Of a DNA stretch of 64,000 bases, positions 20,505 to 32,142 are shown piece after piece. The notes beneath the pieces were generated by a model, which had not been told where the DNA came from, did no database searches, and saw only the letters and a program-made list of their open reading frames with translations. The stretch's first letter is position 1; each line of letters begins with the position of its first letter. The position numbers and the translations under genes are program-made. The DNA is from Hofstenia miamia (lineage: Eukaryota; Xenacoelomorpha; Acoela), in NCBI GenBank assembly GCA_004352715.1, contig SCFE01000085.1, positions 1,222,480 through 1,286,479 of the forward strand. Reading direction: 5' to 3'.

Positions 20505-21300
20505 GATTGGTTAGGATATTTAACCATTAATACCCTTTCATTTACCCTCCAAATCTACATATTATAACATTACTTTGCTATTAGCAGATCGCTCTGTTAC
20601 ATTTATATAAGAAATTTGGGAGTGAGTACAATTTTAGACTATTTTAGCGACTGAAACAGTAGCAGTAAACCAGACAAGCTCATACTGTGTCATGTGCACA
20701 GCACGCAGCCATGGTTGAACGCATTTATGAGCTTGCAATTGCAAAGGGGGCTCATCCATGCTAGACAAAAGCTTGCGACCAACACGAAATATAATTTCAT
20801 AGTCAGCCTTAATAATGACTGGATATGATTCGGTGAGACATGTAGTTATTTAAGTTCATGTATTCAAAAGATTTTTGTCACTTTAATTTGAATTGAGCTG
20901 AGACTACTAATTCAATAAAAAAACAAAATAAATCGGTTTAAGATTATGAAAAAAAAAACAAATTCATGATCTTGACCAATATTAGTTAGGTTAGAAATAA
21001 GGAAGTTTTTGATTTTAGATGTAAATGTAAAATTCAAGGAAATAATTCAAAATAATACTGATATAAATTTTTATATTTATAAATGTCAATAAATTATCAA
21101 AACCCAACCTCATATTTCAGGAAAAAATTTCCAGACTCCCAGAAAAAATTAATGCCAAATGCCTATGTACGTATCTATATACATTAGAATTGAAAAATGG
21201 ATAAATATACTTCATACAGTAAAAATATGTTCCAATACATTTAGCGCAATTCTAAATNTTTTATTTTTTAAAATGAAATTTGAATCTTCTGATATATACA

Positions 21301-21334
<34 letters not shown>
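20431..21334. repeat. Internal piece of hAT-like element flanked by duplicated (AT)n junctions, probable misjoin
   Basis: Bases 20504-21257 match 23202-23955, the 3' half of the hAT-like element at 22047-24087. They are preceded by TTTTAAAATGAAATTTGAAT..(AT)n, and that same leader recurs immediately after a single N at 21258. The leader-repeat-N-leader arrangement is what a mis-joined contig overlap looks like. No gene. Confidence 0.65.
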
Positions 21335-21337
<3 letters not shown>

Positions 21338-22046
21338 ACGCTGTGGCCTTTGAATTTGTCGGAAAAAAGTGTCCACAATGTATCAACCCCAATATTTTTC
21401 CTTGGACACACCCAAGGAACTGTATGCTTTAAAGTTCTTGAAACAATGATTCTATTTAAAGTAACTTAAAGATACTTTAAAGTTTAATATTGTTTTCCAA
21501 AACTTTAATTTTTTTAAAGTGCCTTAAAGATACTTTAAGATACTAAATGATTTCTAAATATCTATAAATTGTGTTTAAATTTGTTTGTAATGTCTTCAAA
21601 TAACAATAATTAATGTTTAGTACTAGAAATTTATTCTTTTTAAAATCAAGAAATAATGAATAATTTAAAATAAATATAGCAGTAGCATAAAATGATGCAT
21701 AGAAATACACAATTAAAAAATTAAAAGTCCTATTCTAGAATGAAGTAAATTATATTTTTTTACAAAATATAATTCTCCAAAAAGAATAATTTATTGCAGT
21801 TCAGTCTTTACTTCTTTTGAATAACATCAGAAATTGCGATATGTATGAATAAACAAATTGATTGTACATGATCCATTATTCTTTATTCAGTCACAAAGCG
21901 ACGATAACAATGTGTAATACGTATTAAGCTGAAGATGTTTCTTAGCATCCAACGCTGTTCCGTAGCGTTTCGAATAGATTTCACACATCACAATACGTTG
22001 TTTTTCATATCGTCTGTGATTACTCCCATTAAAAGATGTAGTGTAG
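21335..22046. mobile_element. Family T DNA transposon, copy Tc, left part
   Basis: Begins ACGCTGTGGCCTTTG after (AT)n, has a TTTAAAG array at 21425-21560, and is cut at 22046 by the hAT-like insertion. It continues at 24096. The minus-strand frame SFNGSNHRRYEKQRIVMCEI is shared with copy Tb but is of unknown meaning. Confidence 0.65.
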
Positions 22047-24087
22047 CAAAGGCACCGCGAGAAACTTCTTAAAGGAGGGGCAAAACATTTTTGCATGTGT
22101 GATATTTTAGAAACCTGATTTTGTTGAAAAAATATTTTATTTCAAATCAATTTCTGTTTGAGGAAATTTAATCATATGGAGATTAAATCTTTTTCTAAGC
22201 ATTTGCTTACCCGAAGTAATGTGCTAGAATCTGCTTTAATCTCCCATCCCGTGTGAAAAATATATGAATATAGGCCTATGGTTTGTTTTTTTTCTTCTAC
22301 CGAGCTATTTTGAAATCAATATTTACCAGGCTTGGTGTGCAATAGCACACTGTGCAGCTGCACACTTGTGCAGGTTTGGACAGGAGGTCAATAGACTGCA
22401 CAACTTCATTCTTGTGAGCTGCACAAACACAAATTTGTGTCGTTGTTTCCAGCACATTGACCAGTTTCACCCAAATTAATAGCTACTACCGGTAGAGCAA
22501 AATATTCTATTCACTCCAAAAAAAGTCACCGCTCGTATCTATTTTGATCTAAATTTGTCAAAAATCCCCGATCTTTGGGCATACAAATGCAATTTTCTCA
22601 CACAATTTTCAAGATATTTACACTCGGTTACTGGCAAAATTCTTCTGTATGCTGTACACAGTAAATATTGTACATAATATTTAAATAAATATTGTACACA
22701 AACTAAATAGGGCAATTGTTTGCAATTATAAATAAGTGCAGTAAACATAAAAAATTATATTTGTCCTCAGTACAGTACATTAATTTTTGTTTTTATAGTG
22801 TATCATCAATATAGCTTCAGGGGTGAAGTGAGGGTCTGAAATAATGTTTTCATACAACCAAGTATTTCCTATAGCCGTGTTCGACTATATGCGATTTCAT
22901 GCATCTTTATATATATATATATTTATATCTCCTGCTAAAAATTTTTTAAAAACCTCATCTTAACCGCGATTCCAAACATAAATCTTTAAAATTTCGCAGG
23001 GTCTCTTTAATTTACCTACCCCCATGGTAAATATATTTAAGTTCAAGTAAATACTGAGGAACAATGTCAAAAAATAGGTTTTGGGGGAAAAAGTGCGATT
23101 CCCGCTAAATGCCTTATAGAAATTTATAAACCGTTTCCCGCCAAATGCAAGGTTTTTCCATTTTCCATACCAAAAAGCGGGAAATATATATATATATATA
23201 TGATTGGCTAGGATATTTAAACATTAATACCCTTTCATTTACCCTCCAAATCTACATATTATAACATTACTTTGCTATTAGCAGATCGCTCTATTACATT
23301 TATATAAAAAACTTGGTAGTGAGTACAATTTTAGACTATTTTAGCGACTGAAACAGTAGCAGTAAACCAGACAAGCTCATACTGTGTCATGTGCACAGCA
23401 CGCACCCCTGGTTGAACGCATTTATGAGCTTGCAATTGCAAAGGGGGCTCATCCATGCTAGACAAAAGCTTGCGACCAACACGAAATATAACTTCATATT
23501 CAGCCTTAATAGTGATTGCATATGATTCGGTGAGATATATAGTTATTTAAGTTCATGTATTCAAAAGATATTTATCACTTTAATTTGAATTGAGCTGAGA
23601 CTACTAATTCAATAAAAAAACAAAATAAATCGGTTTAAGATTATGAAAAAAAAACAAATTCATGATCTTGACCAATATTAGTTAGGTTTGAAATAAGGAA
23701 GTGTTTGATTTTAGATGTAAATGTAAAATTCAAAGAAATAATTCAAAATAATACCTATATAAATTTTTATATTTAGAAATGTCAATAAATTATCACACCC
23801 CAACCTCATATTTTGGGAAAAAATTCCCAGACTCCCAGAAAAAATTAATGCCATATGCCTATGTACGTATCTATATACATTGGAATTGAAAAATGGATAA
23901 ATGTATTTCATACAGTAAAAATATGCTCCAATACATTTAGCGCAATTCTAAATACATTTTAAATTTATTTAAATCAAGTATTACTAAGAAATTCGGAATT
24001 TCAATTTGATAAGTCTCTAGTCAATTCAATCAATTCACCATGAAATGCGGGAAGCTGCCCCTCTTACCTTCATTCGCGGTGCCTATG
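22047..24087. mobile_element. hAT-like element with perfect 8-bp target duplication TAGTGTAG
   Basis: Left end CAAAGGCACCGCGAGAAAC; right end, inverted, CATAGGCACCGCGAATGAAGG. TAGTGTAG flanks both sides (22039-22046 and 24088-24095). The empty site is preserved in copy Tb at 14667 and in copy Td at 36313. An 8-bp duplication with CA-type ends is typical of hAT elements (family knowledge). The 2.04 kb interior has no transposase that I can see, so it would be non-autonomous. It contains (AT)n tracts and the segment repeated at 20504-21257. The short frames inside are not convincing genes. Confidence 0.85.
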
Positions 24088-24354
24088 TAGTGTAGTGACA
24101 TCACAATTCAGTGTTGATTTGAAATACAGTACACATCCATATCTAAGTGTGCCAACTTCCTATTCATCTTAAGTAGAAAAATAATAAATTTAAAAAAAAT
24201 TGAAAAATAATTACAAATTATATTAAGAAATAATTTTAAAGTATAAAATAATAATAACAAAATAATAACAAAAATAATATGACATGCACAATTGGAAGCC
24301 ATGTTGAATTTAAGCCAATATCGCTTATAGTAATATAAAAGTATTATGCTAAAA

Positions 24355-26165
24355 TTTTGATTTTGTATTTTCTGATATACTATCTGTAACAAGTGATTCA
24401 AGTTGCGAACAGTCTGATTATGAAAGTGAGTTTTTCAATAAAGATGAATTAGTGAATTCAACTGCAGAGCTTACTTAGTATAATTTAGTAAAAAAATTGA
24501 TGAATTAAGTTCGCATCATAATTTAAGTAGTAATGCAGGAAAGTTTGTAATAAAAATTTGCAAAAACATTTTGGCAAAAAGAAATAGTTGTCCAACTTGT
24601 TATTCATTTAACTTCCTGATCAATTTTTAATTTAACTCTCTATCTGATAATTCATTTTGACGGTGTTACTGTTTTAATATCTCAACAAAATCCTCAATAT
24701 GGCCCATTTGACCGTTTGCAACCTGAACTCAAAGTCACGTTCTTCCATGCAGAAGGTTTTGATGATGGGAGCAGATTTACCTGCAAAATCAAGTATTCTA
24801 AACTGGATACAATTTAATGGCTACTATGATTGTGTTCATTGCTATAATAAAGGCTTTCATTCAGAAGGTCTGAACTTGAACCTTCGAAAAAATGAGGACT
24901 ATCTTTCTCAGTACGAATAAACAAGTCTTTGGTTTTAAGGAGAAAACATTAGTCTCTAATATTTTAGATATTCCTAGTGGCATAGCAATAGATTATATGC
25001 ACCAGATATGACTTGTGTAGTCCGCTTTATGCTGTTTTTCTTCAGTTCAAAAATTCATGAAAAGCTTATTGGTTTTATAAATTCCAGTGAAATTCACAGA
25101 AAACCTCAATCCGTAAAAACTTTAAACAAATGGAAGGCATTTGAATACAAGACATTTTTATTATATGCTGATCCTACAATAGTGTAGCAAAGGCGCCGCG
25201 AGAAACATTTTCGGCCATTTCACCTTTTATTTTTAGCAATTGCTTTCTTATTTAGAAGGACTTCTATTGATAGAGCAAACGAATATTTCAAATCAATTTC
25301 TGTTTAAGGAAATTTAATCATATGGAGATGAAATCTTTTTCTAAGCATTTGCTTACCCGAAGTAATGTGCTAGAATCTGCTTTAATCTCCCATCCCGTGT
25401 GAAAAATATATGAATATAGGCCTATGGTTTGTTTTTTTAAAATTTCGACAGAAAAATTTTCGGCCATTTCACCTTTTATTTTTAGCAATTGCTTTCTTAT
25501 TTAGAAGGACTTCTATTGATAGAGCAAACGAATATTTAGCAGCTTTTGTTGTCAAACACTTAATGTAAATTCTTTGCTGCATTTGGAAAGGTTATTAGAA
25601 CAATTGGGTGCTTTGTCCTCATTTTCATAAGTAATATTTGAATCTGCAAATCACCATTTAGTTGAAAGATTAACTGGTACAAGATATCACTCACAAATAA
25701 TGATGGAACAATTTCTTGCTTTTAAATCTCTCAATTTAATATCACATGTGAAAGAGAATGGCCTATATATAGAAAACTACATTGAAATGCTTCACACTCT
25801 CTATTGCGAATGAATGCAATTTTTTCTCATGCTAATACAAAATTTCTATTCTTTGCTAAAGCTATTTTAAGGAAATATATTTATGATTCGACTTTTTCAC
25901 AAAAGACCACGGGTAATTATTTTATTTATATTAATGAATTTTTTTTCGAAATAAAAGCGGTTGTTTAATTGCCTTACTAAGAACCCTAACTGTAAATACC
26001 AACTACAATTCACAGATTGAAAGCAGCTTCTTAAATAATCATTATTTGCTATCTTTCACCTCAGATTTGGAACTTCGCAATCTGGAAGCAATATCTGGGA
26101 AAATAATTGGTGTTTCTCATAATTGTGTGATAATTATCTGAAAATTTTAAGCACGAATTTGAGCA
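24355..26165 (+). pseudogene. Family T transposase, multi-segment relic (copy Tc)
   Basis: Coding pieces in order: an acidic start (SDYESEFFNKDELVN, about 24415); a zinc-knuckle-like segment (ADLPAKSSILNW, then GYYDCVHCYNKGFH, 24765-24860); IPSGIAIDYMHQI (about 24970); SEIHRKPQSVKTLNKWKAFE and FLLYAD (25085-25170), which follows an acceptor-like TTCTTCAG; and a C-terminal part near 25920-26165. The order 'D.PA....GYY.C..C', 'DYMH', 'RKP.S.....WKA.EFR.FLLY' is that of the animal 'transposase domain-containing' proteins (family knowledge; the superfamily name is uncertain). Stops, frame breaks and the insert at 25180 make it non-functional. Confidence 0.7.
25180..25537. repeat. Chimeric insert: hAT end fragment mixed with an 82-bp duplicated transposase segment
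   Basis: 25180-25206 repeats TAGTGTAG plus the hAT-like left end (CAAAGGCGCCGCGAGAAAC) from 22039-22065. 25207-25288 is an 82-bp family T segment. 25289-25435 matches 22131-22287 of the hAT-like element. 25456-25537 repeats the 82-bp segment exactly. The intervening 64 bases of the hAT end are missing. Confidence 0.7.
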
Positions 26166-26439
26166 TAACTGATAAAAGTTTATAAAAATTATTATCTGTG
26201 CTCGATATATATACATTATGTTTAAGCTTTAGTCATATTTAGTGAATGAAATAATATTTTTATTAATAGTTAATTTACATTTTGATCTGATTTTAAAAAT
26301 TTCAAGTGCATTTGACATCTTTTTTCTTATTTACTTTAAGTCTAATAATACTTAAGACATTCTACCACTCAAAAGTGGCCTGTTTCCGCCATCAATGTGA
26401 TTAGAAGACAAAATCTGTCTTGAGCCTCCTACTCCGGTG

Positions 26440-26640
26440 AAACATGTGCTTAAAAAAATCTTATAGAAGCCGTGTCATTGGGAAAGGTTTGAAGACAACA
26501 ATGATCTCAATAAAAGTAAAGCTTGACCGATTACTTGATGACGAACTCAACATAAGTTCAGGGGATAGACTATTATTTCTTTCAGAAAGCATGGATGTTG
26601 TAATGCAGCCCTCACTAGAAGCTTAAAATCTTACTGAAAG
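26440..26640 (+). pseudogene. Second coding-like segment of family T, unrecognised
   Basis: A 60-codon frame (KSYRSRVIGKGLKTTMISIK, then LDDELNISSGDRLLFLSES) recurs at 38580-38770 with substitutions and, there, a frame break. A related-looking stretch downstream (26970-27150) encodes NEDINYQFIETLNETSKALK and LLKERIKVTPDLKRFL. They could be exons of a second transposon protein. No family recognised. Confidence 0.35.
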
Positions 26641-26959
26641 TACTGTAAGTATCTTTAAATTGAGAAAAAGGATCATTTATTAATAAGTTTTTAAGTGGAC
26701 GAGTTTAGTTCTAAAATTGCTTACTGAAATTGATATATATATATATATATATTTATATAGTTCTAATATGTCGTTATGTACGTAAAAAATGTTTAAAAAT
26801 CGTACATAGTGACATATAAAAAAATGAGTAGAAATGTGCAGAAAAAATTGCTTTACCACATTCGACGGCTTTGAATAGCTTTATTTATTAAAATTCTAAC
26901 TATGCTTGTTCAATATTCACTCTCTCTTTCTCTCTCATATATATATATATATATTTAAT

Positions 26960-27560
26960 AATCAATATTTAGAATGAGGATATAAACTATCAATTTATTG
27001 AAACCTTAAATGAAACTTCAAAAGCATTAAAGGAAAATTCAATTTTGCTTAAAGAGCGAATAAAAGTCACTCCAGACCTGAAGCGCTTTTTGAAACAAAA
27101 AAAGAACAGAATATTTACAAGTGGGCGTTTTGTTAAAACAATATTTCAGTAATCTAATTAAAATAATAATATATAATTCCAATAATTCGAAAATTAACAT
27201 ATACATTTAGGAGCCAAAAATTGAAAAAATCAAACTGAAGAAGTTATTTTTAATGGCGAAAAATTGACGAACATCTTTTCCAATTCCCATACTAAGCTGG
27301 CAATTCGTCTTAAATCAAAACTATTTTCTAAATATGAATTGAAAAATGGAATCGTTTCCTCTGAGGAATATCTGCAAGAATCCTAACAGAGTACACATTC
27401 TTCAAAGTAAGCAACTCTGTTAATTACATATTGAAAACTCATGTGTTTGTTTTGTCTCTATTTCAGTTGTGTGCTTTTCCTTAAAGATATTAATACAACC
27501 AAAAGGTCTTCATCACTTTATGAATTCAAACTTAGTATTATTTAAAAGTTTGTCTATAAA
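26960..27560 (+). other. Coding-like stretch with one candidate intron, unrecognised
   Basis: Open, lysine-rich segments at 26970-27150 and about 27235-27385. A donor-like CAAAGTAAGC near 27404 and an acceptor-like CTCTATTTCAG ending at 27466 would remove about 62 bases. A stop lies upstream of the donor in the best frame, so it is probably decayed. Likely the 3' part of copy Tc beyond the microsatellite. Confidence 0.3.
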
Positions 27561-27589
27561 TCTATTTAATATCCATCTGCAATTTTTTG

Positions 27590-27780
27590 TACTTTCAACT
27601 TTTTTTTGAATTTGGAGACTTATATACACCATCTGGGTGATATTGTGTATAACATTATTACAGTTGTTCAATGTAAGCAATCATGCATTTATGAAATCGA
27701 ATTATCTGCCAATTTCACTTAAATAGACTTCTAATGTTGTTTGTAATGTATTAAGCATTCCAAAAGAGCTAGACAGGGTA
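27590..27780. repeat. Dispersed repeat, partner at 31235-31490
   Basis: GGAGACTTATATACACCATC through AGCATTCCAA..GAGCTAGACAGG recurs at 31319-31480 at high identity. The frame at the partner site encodes METYIHHLGDILHN, of no known family. Probably a further piece of family T. Confidence 0.55.
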
Positions 27781-27789
27781 TTCTAAAGA

Positions 27790-28244
27790 AATATTTTTGC
27801 ATTTTCTGATTGAATATTTTAAGTTCGTATCAGCGGCGGAGCGTGGGACATATTATTGCCTAGTGTGCGGCGCAGAGTTTCTAGTGGCTCGGTTGGGTTT
27901 TGTCATTCTATTTAAATAAAAATACGTCCATGCAGAACCGAAAGTTTCAAAATTTACAATGGAAATCATTGCAGTCATTGCTTGAACTTGAGGACATCCA
28001 TAACATGATTAAATGTATAATTTTTAAATACTCTTCATTAGCGTAATATTTCTTAAAATCAGATATCAATTAAAATATTTGAAATGGATACCTTAGTTTA
28101 TTTAACAACACCAAGAAGTATTAAAACATCAGACAGAACCAGTACGTGATCAGCCAACTTTTCAATTTTAACCAAGACAAGGACTCATTTTTTATTATTT
28201 TCGAACCTCTGTATTTGGCATGTAAGCAGAAATAGATGCCCCAC
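27790..28244. other. No gene; possible transposon end
   Basis: CAGCGGCGGAGCGTGGG at about 27832 has the look of a hAT-type terminus, and the following 60 bases are unusually GC-rich. No matching inverted end was found in the window. Confidence 0.25.
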
Positions 28245-30076
28245 CAGAGATGGAATCGGATCCAAAATTTTAAGATCCGACCTGATCAGGATACGAACTT
28301 CAAGATCCGGATCCGATCCGAAAGAAAATTTAGTTTTCAATCCAAAACGTATCCGAATTTAAATAAGTATTCTAACAATAAACAAACATAAACTTAAATA
28401 ATATTTATATGTATTTTTCATGCGAATAGAACATTTTAAGTGTTTCAGCACTATCTTTGGATAAAAAAATGGACATATAATTACGAAATAGTGAATTCAA
28501 ATGAACTTATTTGTAAGCTTTGTAATAATCTAGTTTCTAAAATTGTCATCAACTATAATCATAATATATTTATAGAGTTTAAATAGTTGAGTTTCTTATA
28601 GTATTACCTCCCGTATTAATTTTTATGTCCAAATTCTAAAATACCCACTTTGCAATGTCACTATGAATTGATGTTGTTTCAAACAACATAAACTTACTTT
28701 GCAGCTAAGGCAATGAAAACAAGAATAGCACAGATAATTGCAAATTAAAGAACAACCCTAAAATTTATATTGCAAGACGTTAAAAAAATGGTTGTAGAGT
28801 ATTAAAATCCGTGATAGAAAAATTAATTTTTCAAACAAAATTTGAGATTTAAATTTAAATTTTATATTTTCCCGAAATTGGATCAAAAATTTTGAATTAT
28901 ATAGCAGCAACATTAAATAAATTCACACTCTATTAATAGTTTCCCGAAGGTATGATTCCATAAATATTTTTGTATTAATGATTATAATACCTTCTGAGTA
29001 CTAAGTTGATCTTGGCATTGCAAGTTGCTTAGAGTGCATATTTAAGTGAGATTTTTTGATTGAAGAGCATCCCAAATTGCATTAGTAATTTTACATTTTG
29101 CAATTTTTGCAAAAGCTAAGGTATTCCACTTGGNNNNNNNNNNNGTTTAAATAGTTGAGTTTCTTATAGTATTACCTCCCGTATTAATTTTTATGTCCAA
29201 ATTCTAAAATACCCACTTTGCAATGTCACTATGAATTGATGTTGTTTCAAACAACATAAACTTACTTTGCAGCTAAGGCAATGAAAACAAGAATAGCACA
29301 GATAATTGCAAATTAAAGAACAACCCTAAAATTTATATTGCAAGACGTTAAAAAAATGGTTGTAGAGTATTAAAATCCGTGATAGAAAAATTAATTTTTC
29401 AAACAAAATTTGAGATTTAAATTTAAATTTTATATTTTCCCGAAATTGGATCAAAAATTTTGAATTATATAGCAGCAACATTAAATAAATTCACACTCTA
29501 TTAATAGTTTCCCGAAGGTATGATTCCATAAATATTTTTGTATTAATGATTATAATACCTTCTGAGTACTAAGTTGATCTTGGCATTGCAAGTTGCTTAG
29601 AGTGCATATTTAAGTGAGATTTTTTGATTGAAGAGCATCCCAAATTGCATTAGTAATTTTACATTTTGCAATTTTTGCAAAAGCTAAGGTATTCCACTTG
29701 GTTCTCTGTGTTCTGTGCTTTTTCTTTGACATGCATATTAGAGAGAATCCTTTTCAGAATTCTGCTCTTCTATTTGCAAGTTTGTACAAATGTTTTTAGT
29801 TGCTTTACTATTTTATCATTATATGATGGCTAACATGAATCGCAATGTTACCAATTTTATAAGTTGTTGGAAAGAATAAAGCGGAACCTTTTGTATGAAC
29901 AATGAAATCCAATTTCAAAATTTCACTTAGATTATTAAATTAGGATTCAATGTAAAAATGTGCGTAATTTATAAAATGTACAAATACACAAGTTTTAAAA
30001 ATTTTTAGATTCGAAAGAGATCTGAAGTTTCTCAAAATGAAGATCTGATTCGAGATCCAATCCGATTCTATCTCTG
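28245..30076 (-). mobile_element. Family H (hAT-like) repeat, copy H3, both ends, inverted orientation
   Basis: Starts CAGAGATGGAATCGGATCC and ends AATCCGATTCTATCTCTG, an inverted repeat with a few mismatches. The interior, read in reverse, aligns with H5 (TTACGCACATTTTTACATTG, then ATTTCATTGTTCATA), which confirms the family. No 8-bp flanking duplication is visible. It contains no transposase; its length is inflated by a duplicated 557-bp block around an 11-base gap (next entry). Confidence 0.7.
28577..29701. repeat. Identical 557-bp block twice around 11 Ns, assembly artefact
   Basis: 28577-29133 and 29145-29701 read the same base for base, and the Ns at 29134-29144 separate them. Overlapping contig ends that were scaffolded instead of merged produce this pattern. 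The true H3 length is probably about 1.26 kb. Confidence 0.85.
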
Positions 30077-32040
30077 CGAAAATCTAACAAAAAAGGTATC
30101 TCCACTTTTATGTGTAGTGGGCACAAAGCAAATAATAATCTTATTTGAATTTCCTTCGACATCTTTTCCAACTAACGAACTTTCATTGTACCTGCAGTCG
30201 TTTTTCCAAGAATAATTCATCATATGAAGTGACAACGTCAGAATCTTCTTCAGAAAACAGACATGAGGAACTTTCCAATATGAATGCTGCCAGATTTATA
30301 AGAACAAATAAGAGTTCAGATGGCAGTGGCAAGTGGTCTCGTACAAATTGGAAAGTGGCATTTGAAATAAACTGCATCATTAGGGAAAATCTGATAATCA
30401 TAGAAGAATATTTAAATTTACCATGATAGAGGAATGCTATTACCATGTTGTGGAATAGGATTTTTAGAATCAAATTACAACTCAGAAATTTACTGCGTCG
30501 TAGTAATAAACTTATCTTACTGATAATTTTAGCACCCTAAATGTAATCCAATTTCATCCAAGATGTCTGACTTGCTGGATTAAGAACCAGGTCAAACTTG
30601 TAAATATAAAAATATATTACAAATACAATTTAAAGAAAACAGACGTTTAAAATTTAACATAACCTATCCTCTGATTTCTTAATGTTCTCTACTTCGACCA
30701 CTAAAACTACTTGGTCACTTATTTTCAATATGTGAAAAATTCCTACGCTAACTATGGTCAGATTCAACGTATTTTGCACGTACGAAAGAATTTTTAATAT
30801 GTAACTGTTAAGCTTTTGAAACGTTGAGTGTGACTATTATTTTATGAACTTACTTATAAATCAACTTTCAAGGTTTCTGACAACAGCAATTCTTTCGAGG
30901 ACGATGCTTTAATACTTCAGAGCCATTCTCTCTTATTCTGTATCTCCCCTATAACCGAGTTACAATACTTTAGCGAATTTGCGTTTAGATTAACTTAATT
31001 AAATTTGATCGTTGTTATTAGTTTTATTTTTCCTTGTATAAAATTTCCTTACAAAAATAGTCGTTCAAAGTTCCCGTGTTTTTGATGAAAGTTCAAAGCT
31101 TTGTTTCACTGAGTAAATGGGGAGAAATGTCTTATTTAAAATTACTACGTTTTAGACTCCTAAAGTGGAAAATTAAAGTCCCTCTGTTTTCAAAGAAACT
31201 TCCCTATTATCCTTATAATGCACTTTTTCCTTTGGAATTCTATCCGTATCCATCTGCAATTTGTTGTACCTTCAACTTTGGTAGAATGTTTTTCTGATAT
31301 GAGATTGCTTTTGAATATGGAGACTTATATACACCATCTGGGTGATATTCTTCATAACATTAGCACAGTTGTCCAATGTAAGCAATCATGCATTTATGAA
31401 ATCGAATTATCTGCCAATTTCACTTAAATAGACTGCTAATGTTGTTTGTAATGTATTAAGCATTCCAACAGAGCTAGACAGGATACAAGAGCCATTTTAA
31501 AGAATTATTTTCACATTGCATAAATTTTCTGATAAAATATTTAAAGTTCATATAAATCTATTGCTACATAGTTCATAATTTAAAAAAAAATGTATTGATC
31601 AAATCAGAAATTGACCATTTCCACATGGAGTTATTGACATTGTAGAGAATGATATAATTTTATGTAGACAAGTGGATTATCTAAAATTGAAACTCAAAGG
31701 TAATTTCAAACCCCTTATCAAGAAGAGGGAAAATATTGAAATCCTGGGCGACTATGTATGAATTTCCTACTAATTTGATGCCATACAGAAAAATGTACAT
31801 GAGGCAATAGCTATAAAATTGTCAGAACAGGCACAAAAGTTCCTTTAATTAAAAGAAAGTGTTATGTAATATAGTCGAGTTTCGATCAATTACATTCCAC
31901 TGGAAAATGCGGTAGAACAATGCTTACAGCGGTGCTAATAATATGCATGACACAACTCGACCTCTCTCTCGTGTAATTGTGTCTTATTATACGTAGTAAA
32001 TGATTGAATAGAACCTTCATCGTGTTATGGAACCTGCAAT
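30077..32040. other. No confident gene; a few coding-like frames
   Basis: 30145-30426 (plus) has a serine-rich segment (VTTSESSSENRHEELSN) that begins near a CCTGCAG acceptor-like site. 31076-31297 and 31218-31427 are open frames overlapping the repeat shared with 27590. None shows a known domain. The last ~150 bases look like the left flank of family V. Confidence 0.3.
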
Positions 32041-32142
32041 GACACTAGCAGAGGCGCACCCAGAAGGGGGAACTGGGGGAACCTCCCCCCCCCTCAACAG
32101 AGAAGAGATGCTTCCATTCCTCATGAAATGTTTGCCCATAAC

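Larger units (their letters stand above)
24088..26740 (+). mobile_element. Family T DNA transposon, copy Tc, right part
   Basis: Continuation of the element interrupted at 22046. It aligns with 36311-38884 along its whole length, ending in both cases at an (AT)n run. It carries the transposase relic and, downstream, a second short coding-like segment. The insert at 25180-25455 is absent from the other copy. Confidence 0.75.

Noticed and set aside
28237-28244. 8-bp target duplication around the family H copy H3
   Set aside because: The two flanks (TGCCCCAC and CGAAAATC) do not match, so no duplication is claimed.
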